Origin: Paractinoplanes pyxinae | GTDB lineage: Bacteria; Actinomycetota; Actinomycetes; Mycobacteriales; Micromonosporaceae | Length of the DNA stretch: 64,000 bases | Direction of reading: 5' to 3' | Assembly: GCF_026626335.1 (NCBI RefSeq) | Contig: NZ_JAPNTZ010000022.1 | Span: 62,001-126,000 of the forward strand | Part shown: positions 59,570 to 64,000 of the stretch, piece by piece | How the letters are laid out: each line of letters opens with the position of its first letter | Numbering within the stretch: the stretch's first letter is position 1 | Program-made: the position numbers and the translations under genes | The notes under the pieces: generated by a model | Database searches by the model: none | Told to the model about the DNA's origin: nothing | What the model saw: only the letters and a program-made list of their open reading frames with translations

Positions 59570-60439
59570 ATGCACCACGCCAACTACTACTACGGTCACG
59601 CTCACCTGCTTGCCCGTTACGCCCAGCTGGACGATTGGATGCACCCGCCGCGCATGCAGGGTTACCTGCAGCACGGGTGGAACATCGGCGACGGCCTGGC
59701 CCCCGGTGTCCCGTTCGTCGACGGCAGCCGCCTGCTGGTCTGGAGCGAGCAGGTGCGCCGCCGCGCCTGGTCGCAGGGCCGCCGCGACGTCATCGCCATC
59801 GGCTCGCCGTTCGCCTATCTCCTCGAGATGGACGAGACGCCGGTCGACGAGTCGAAGCGCGACGGCACCATCTTCTACCCCTTCCACGGCTGGGAGGGAC
59901 AGGAGGTCATGGGTGACCACCAGCGCCTGATCGACGAGCTCAAGGCCAACGAGACCGGCCCGCTGACGGTCTGCCTGTACTGGAACGAGCACAAGGTGCG
60001 GGCGATCCGCCGGCTGTACGAGAAGGCCGGCTTCCGGGTCATCTGCCACGGCTACCGCGGCTTCTGGTGGCGCGACCACGACCGCGACTTCCTGGTCCGC
60101 CAGCTGGCCGAGCTGCGCCGGCACAAGCGCGTCGTCTCCAACCGCCTGTGCAGCGCGATCTGGTACGGCCTGCTGGCCGGCGCGCAGGGCGCGGTCTACG
60201 GCGACCCGATGGTGCTCGAGAACGCCGACCCCACGTTCGGCGGCGAGCCCCGGCTGCGGCGGCAGTGGCCCGAGGTGTACGGCGTCGACCCCGATCCGAT
60301 CGCGGCCCGCAAGGTGGCCGAGGTCGAGCTGGGCGCCGACATCCTCTGCACCCCGGAAGAGCTGCGCACCCACCTGGGCTGGCCGGTCGCCACGCAGCCG
60401 CTCAAGCAGTGGCACCGGGCGGCTCCGCTGACCGCCTGA
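59570..60439 (+). CDS. Unknown protein, possibly GT-B-like surface-carbohydrate enzyme
   Basis: 289 aa, starting MHHANYYYGHAHLLARYAQL. No membrane helix. The segments QGYLQHGWNIGDG and VVSNRLCSAIWYGLLAGAQG with VYGDPM recall capsule or sialic-acid-type glycosyltransferases and export proteins, where a late Ser/Asn-rich loop binds nucleotide sugar, but this is weak. It diverges from the aldo/keto reductase-SDR pair. A longer start (TTG 59489) is possible. Confidence 0.55.
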   Translation: MHHANYYYGHAHLLARYAQLDDWMHPPRMQGYLQHGWNIGDGLAPGVPFVDGSRLLVWSEQVRRRAWSQGRRDVIAIGSPFAYLLEMDETPVDESKRDGTIFYPFHGWEGQEVMGDHQRLIDELKANETGPLTVCLYWNEHKVRAIRRLYEKAGFRVICHGYRGFWWRDHDRDFLVRQLAELRRHKRVVSNRLCSAIWYGLLAGAQGAVYGDPMVLENADPTFGGEPRLRRQWPEVYGVDPDPIAARKVAEVELGADILCTPEELRTHLGWPVATQPLKQWHRAAPLTA

Positions 60440-60509
60440 GGGGCTGTCCGAAAAGCCGGGACTGCTACTTTCGTGTGGTACCTCTGAAGCAAGCCTTCGG
60501 AGGTGCCCC

Positions 60510-61754
60510 ATGAAAGCTCCCCAGCCCGAGAACGAGACCGACCGGCTCGCCGCGCTGTACGCGCTCGACATTCTCGACAGCGAACCGGAGCAGGACTTCG
60601 ACGACATCGTCGCGCTCGCGTCCAACGTCTGCGGCACCCCGATGTCGCTGGTGACCCTGCTCGACACCGACCGCCAGTGGTTCAAGGCGCGCGTCGGCGT
60701 CGAGCAGTCCGGGACCGACCGCGATGTCTCGTTCTGCTCCCACGCGATCCTCGGGCGCGACCTGATGGTCGTGCCGGACGCGACCAAGGATCAGCGCTTC
60801 GCCGACAACCCGCTGGTCACCGGGCCGATGGGCATCCGGTTCTACGCCGGCGCCCCGCTGGTCACCACCGACGGCTTCGCGCTGGGCACCCTGTGCGTGG
60901 TCGACGACGAACCCCGCCGGCTCGACATCGAACAGTTGCAGGCGCTGCGGGCACTGGCCCGCCAGGTGACCTCGCAGATGGAGATGCGCCGGCACGCGGT
61001 CGCCCTGGCCAACACGACGGCCCGGCTGCAGGAGCTCGAGCGGCGCAAGGACGAGCTGGCCGGGCTGCTCGGCGGTGATCTCCGGGCGCCGCTGCGCCTG
61101 ATCTCGGCGTACGTGGAAAAGCTGGGAACCACCGGCCGGCACGACGCCGACATGGCCGAGCTGGTGGCCCGCGCGACCTCCGGACACATCCGCGGCTTCC
61201 TCGACCTGCTGCACCACCTGTCGCAGATGGCCGAGGCCGGTTTCGGGGCCGAGAGCCTGCACATGCGGCAGATCGACCTCACCCGCATCACCCGGCAGGC
61301 GGTCGAGGCGGTCCGGCCGATCGCGGCCACCAAGCAGATCTGGATTCTCAACCAGGCCGGCGGGCCCGCGCTGCCGATCATCGCCGATCCGGTCCGGCTC
61401 GAGCAGGTGCTCACCCACCTGCTGTTCGCGGCGGTGAAGTACACGCCGTCGGGCGGGCGGGTGCGCGTCGGCACCGACATCGAGTCCGGACCGGCCGTCC
61501 GCCTCGACGACATGGACATGCCCGACGGGATGCGGCCCGAGCTGTTCCCGCACCTGTACTACGGCGCGATCGCCAACCCGGCCACCGTGCCCGGGCCGGA
61601 CCGCGGGCTGGCTGTGGCCAAGAAGATCCTGGACGCGCACCACGCCACCGTGGCGCTGTCGGACCGGCCCGGCGACGGCACCTCGCTGCACGTGGTGTTC
61701 CCATCGGCTGACCGCAACCCGGCCGCGATGCTCGACGCCCTGATCGCCGCCTAG
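60510..61754 (+). CDS. GAF-domain protein with degenerate histidine-kinase core
   Basis: 414 aa. The GAF domain (about 10-165, opening DRLAALYALDILDSEPEQDF) matches the type seen in GAF-HisKA sensors. A HisKA-like hairpin (about 178-245) reads LLGGDLRAPLRL where the H-box should be SHELRTPL, so the phospho-acceptor His is missing. The ATPase-like region has HLLFAAVKYTPSGG, lacking the N-box Asn, and DDMDMPDG instead of DxGxG. GGAGG is 6 nt before the ATG. Confidence 0.82.
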   Translation: MKAPQPENETDRLAALYALDILDSEPEQDFDDIVALASNVCGTPMSLVTLLDTDRQWFKARVGVEQSGTDRDVSFCSHAILGRDLMVVPDATKDQRFADNPLVTGPMGIRFYAGAPLVTTDGFALGTLCVVDDEPRRLDIEQLQALRALARQVTSQMEMRRHAVALANTTARLQELERRKDELAGLLGGDLRAPLRLISAYVEKLGTTGRHDADMAELVARATSGHIRGFLDLLHHLSQMAEAGFGAESLHMRQIDLTRITRQAVEAVRPIAATKQIWILNQAGGPALPIIADPVRLEQVLTHLLFAAVKYTPSGGRVRVGTDIESGPAVRLDDMDMPDGMRPELFPHLYYGAIANPATVPGPDRGLAVAKKILDAHHATVALSDRPGDGTSLHVVFPSADRNPAAMLDALIAA

Positions 61755-61766
61755 CCGTACGACACA

Positions 61767-61813
61767 TCGGCCCGCGCCCACCTCGGCTGCAGTTCGAGGG
61801 GGACGCGGGCCGA
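61767..61813. terminator. Bidirectional terminator
   Basis: TCGGCCCGCG / CGCGGGCCGA forms a perfect 10-bp stem, with a weaker inner CCTCG/CGAGG pairing, between the convergent GAF and glycosyltransferase genes. Confidence 0.65.
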
Positions 61814-61838
61814 CGCATTCACCCGGCGGGGGCCGGGC

Positions 61839-64000
61839 TCACCCGGTGTAGACCGGGCCGGAGCCGCCACCCGGGGGCGAGCCGGCTGACGGAAGATCCT
61901 CGGGATCGAGGTCACGAACGGCCTGGGACGGCACCGCGGGCCGGGCGTTGGCGCGGCCCGCCGCCGGGTGATGCTCGACCGTGATCTGGCCCAGCGTCGA
62001 CGGCCACGTGTCCACGGGCGGCGCGACGGACTGCTGCGGCGCCGGCGGCACGGTGGCCGCCCGGGCGCCCAGACCGGCCCGGTGCAGCTTGTGCCACCGC
62101 AGCCGGCCGCCGGTCATCGCCGTGGTCGCCGACTGCATGAGCACCAGGTACATCAGCTGGCGATAGGCGAACTGCTGCAACGGCAGCCGCCACAACGGCT
62201 TGAGCGATTCCCGGTCGAAGCGGAACGCCACCGCCGCCGTGAACAGCTGCAGGGCCAGCATGCCGAGCCAGGCCACCACGGTCTCCTCGAGCTCCCAGAA
62301 GACCAGGCCGTAGAGCAGCATGATGTCGACCACCGGGGCGAGCATCGGCAGGGCCACACCGAACAGCGCCAGGAAGGGCAGGCCGACCCGGCCGAACCGG
62401 CCCGACGGACCCTTGTCGAACAGCGCCCGGCGGTGCTTCCACATCGCCTGCATGGTGCCGTAGCTCCACCGGTAGCGCTGGCGGTACAGCTGCTCCAAAG
62501 TGGCCGGCGCCTCGGTCCACGCCTTCGCGTTCTCGGCGTAGACGACCCGCCAGCCCGCCCGCAGCATGGCCATCGTGACGTCGGTGTCCTCGGCCAGCGT
62601 CTCGTCGCTGATCCCGCCGACCTGGGCCAGCGCCTCGCGGCGGAACGCGCCGATCGCGCCGGGCACGGTCGGCATGATGCCCAGCACCTCGTACAGGCGG
62701 CGGTCGAGGTTGAAGCCGATCACGTACTCGATGTGCTGCCAGGCGGCGACCATCTTCTCGCGGTTGCCGACCTTGACGTTGCCGGCGATCGCGCCCACCG
62801 ACGGGTCGGCGAACGGCTGCACCAGGTTGCGGATCGAGTCCGGCTCGAAGATCGTGTCGCCGTCGACGGTGACGATGAGGTTGTGCCGGGCCAGGGCGAT
62901 GCCGGTGTTCAGGGCGTTCGACTTGCCGCCGTTGGGCACCCGGACGACTCGTACGTTGGGCAATCGCATCTGCTCGACCAGGGCGGCCGTGCCGTCGGTG
63001 GAGCCGTCGTCGACCACCACAACCTCGATCTGCGGATAGTCGCCCCCGGCCAGCGACTGCACGGCGGCCTCGATGCCCTCCTTCTCGTTGTAGGCGGGCA
63101 CGATCACCGACACCGGCTCGGTCACCTCGGGACCCCAGCTCCAGCCGGGCTTGCGCCGCTGCCGGGTGTGGCGGGTCGCGAGCAGCAGCAACAACGCCGT
63201 ACGACCGATGGTGAGCACGCCGACCACGAGGAACAGGACGGCGATGACCCAGACGAGACCGTCGGCCAGCCGCACGGTCCAGATCACCGCGCTGCCGCGC
63301 CAGACGTCACTGCCCGCGGCGGCCGGGTTCTCCGGCAGCTCCGGCACGGGCTTGGCGCCGGCTGCGGCGGCCTGGTTGCTCTGCTCGATCGTGCGGTTCA
63401 GGCCCTCGGTGACCGTGGTGAAGACGTAGCCGCGGGCCTTCATCATCGGGATGAACTTGCGCAGCGCCTCGATGGTCTGGGCCCGGTCGCCGCCGGCGTC
63501 GTGGAACAGGATGACGGCCGAGGTCTCGCCGGGCGGGGTCGCGTTCTTGATGATCCGGTCGACGCCGGGCCGCTGCCAGTCCTGGCTGTCGGTGTCGTTG
63601 ACGACGACCAGGTAGCCCTGCCGGCCCGCGTTCTTGATGATCTTCCAGTTGTCGTCGTCGATGGCCGCGTTCATCGACGAGTACGGGAAGCGGGCCAGGT
63701 TGGTGTGCACCCCGGTGGCCCGGGCGATCGCGACCTGCGTCTGGGACAGCTCCAGGGTGCGCCGCCAGGGCGCGAGCAGCTGCAGGTTGGGGTGGGTGAA
63801 GGTGTGCAGGCCGAGCTCGTTGCCGTCGTCGGTGACCCGCTTGGCCAGGGCCGGATGCCGGGCCACCTCGGAGCCGACGACGAAGAACGTGCCGTGCGCG
63901 CCGTTCTCCTTGAGCACGTCGAGGACGCGCGGTGTCCACGTCGGATCGGGGCCGTCGTCGAAGGTGAGCGCGATGGTCTTGGGTGGCATGCGGCTGGTGC
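61839..64000 (-). CDS. Polysaccharide deacetylase / family 2 glycosyltransferase fusion, 5' end cut
   Basis: At least 716 aa; the frame stays open to base 64000, so the N-terminus may lie outside the window. A NodB deacetylase domain (KTIALTFDDGPDPTW, FTHPNL, FPYSSMN, LFHDAGGD) is followed by a membrane helix (about 232-265) and a GT2 domain (VSVIVPAYNEKEG, VVDDGSTDGT, VDGDTIFEP, EDTDVTMAML, RQRYRWSYG) with two or more C-terminal helices. Such fusions make and deacetylate a beta-linked GlcNAc-type surface polymer. The catalytic His-x3-His metal site (HTFTHPNL) is present. Confidence 0.9.
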   Translation of the reverse strand, partial: TSRMPPKTIALTFDDGPDPTWTPRVLDVLKENGAHGTFFVVGSEVARHPALAKRVTDDGNELGLHTFTHPNLQLLAPWRRTLELSQTQVAIARATGVHTNLARFPYSSMNAAIDDDNWKIIKNAGRQGYLVVVNDTDSQDWQRPGVDRIIKNATPPGETSAVILFHDAGGDRAQTIEALRKFIPMMKARGYVFTTVTEGLNRTIEQSNQAAAAGAKPVPELPENPAAAGSDVWRGSAVIWTVRLADGLVWVIAVLFLVVGVLTIGRTALLLLLATRHTRQRRKPGWSWGPEVTEPVSVIVPAYNEKEGIEAAVQSLAGGDYPQIEVVVVDDGSTDGTAALVEQMRLPNVRVVRVPNGGKSNALNTGIALARHNLIVTVDGDTIFEPDSIRNLVQPFADPSVGAIAGNVKVGNREKMVAAWQHIEYVIGFNLDRRLYEVLGIMPTVPGAIGAFRREALAQVGGISDETLAEDTDVTMAMLRAGWRVVYAENAKAWTEAPATLEQLYRQRYRWSYGTMQAMWKHRRALFDKGPSGRFGRVGLPFLALFGVALPMLAPVVDIMLLYGLVFWELEETVVAWLGMLALQLFTAAVAFRFDRESLKPLWRLPLQQFAYRQLMYLVLMQSATTAMTGGRLRWHKLHRAGLGARAATVPPAPQQSVAPPVDTWPSTLGQITVEHHPAAGRANARPAVPSQAVRDLDPEDLPSAGSPPGGGSGPVYTG

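Overview
The window is chromosomal DNA from a high-GC Gram-positive actinobacterium, most likely a member of the Micromonosporaceae (Actinoplanes/Micromonospora type). Evidence: strong G/C bias at third codon positions, many GTG starts, actinobacterial marker families (DUF3117, DUF6758-type, GlpR, PRC/MgtE_N/CBS plus DUF1003, Rv2578c-type radical SAM, STAND-type cyclase) and many leaderless promoters in which a -10 box (TANNNT or CANNNT) lies 6 to 8 nt before an ATG or GTG. I see no prophage, insertion sequence, CRISPR array or biosynthetic gene cluster. Most of the window is conserved core chromosome. Assignments rest on motif recognition and neighbourhood; no database search was run.

Region by region: 1-4492 is a haem operon (hemA, hemC, cobA/hemD fusion, hemB). 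4489-18540 carries a secreted nuclease, an acetyltransferase, a wall lytic transglycosylase, a zinc-ribbon protein, a large cyclase/NB-ARC regulator, a secreted phospholipase A2, a K+ channel and a methyltransferase, then korAB. 18722-26647 has an isolated nuoA, small envelope and DNA-repair genes, a secreted trypsin, a PaaX/enoyl-CoA hydratase pair, DUF3117 and leucyl aminopeptidase. 26763-31552 is the HtrA-TatB-Mrp-DUF1003-CBS block that matches the M. tuberculosis sigE-htrA-tatB-mrp region but lacks sigE and rseA. 31580-37358 holds PhzF, HAD, DMT transporter, lipoprotein, SDR and DUF4190 genes. 37489-40350 holds a CoA-binding protein, an intein-containing radical SAM protein under a perfect SOS box, and a thioredoxin with a perfect sigma-R type promoter. 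40805-45887 is a run of core genes, most with leaderless promoters. 45888-46318 is a decayed repeat array derived partly from the 3' end of an MpaB-type gene. 47331-50915 has Fur, small membrane proteins, a SAF protein, a second FmdB and 5-FTHF cyclo-ligase. 50998-56677 has a diguanylate cyclase followed by galU-glp-rimJ-glpR, a cell-division/envelope locus, then tRNA-Ala(CGC). 57027-64000 has small genes, an aldo/keto reductase-SDR pair, an unknown gene, a degenerate histidine kinase and a polysaccharide deacetylase/glycosyltransferase cut by the window edge.

The points most worth a second look are the intein interrupting the radical-SAM cysteine motif behind a LexA box, a five-codon leaderless upstream ORF coupled to the K+ channel, back-to-back leaderless promoters in a 27-bp gap, a histidine kinase that has lost its phospho-acceptor His, the repeat array at 45912-46340, and a 66-bp near-palindrome at 22361-22426.
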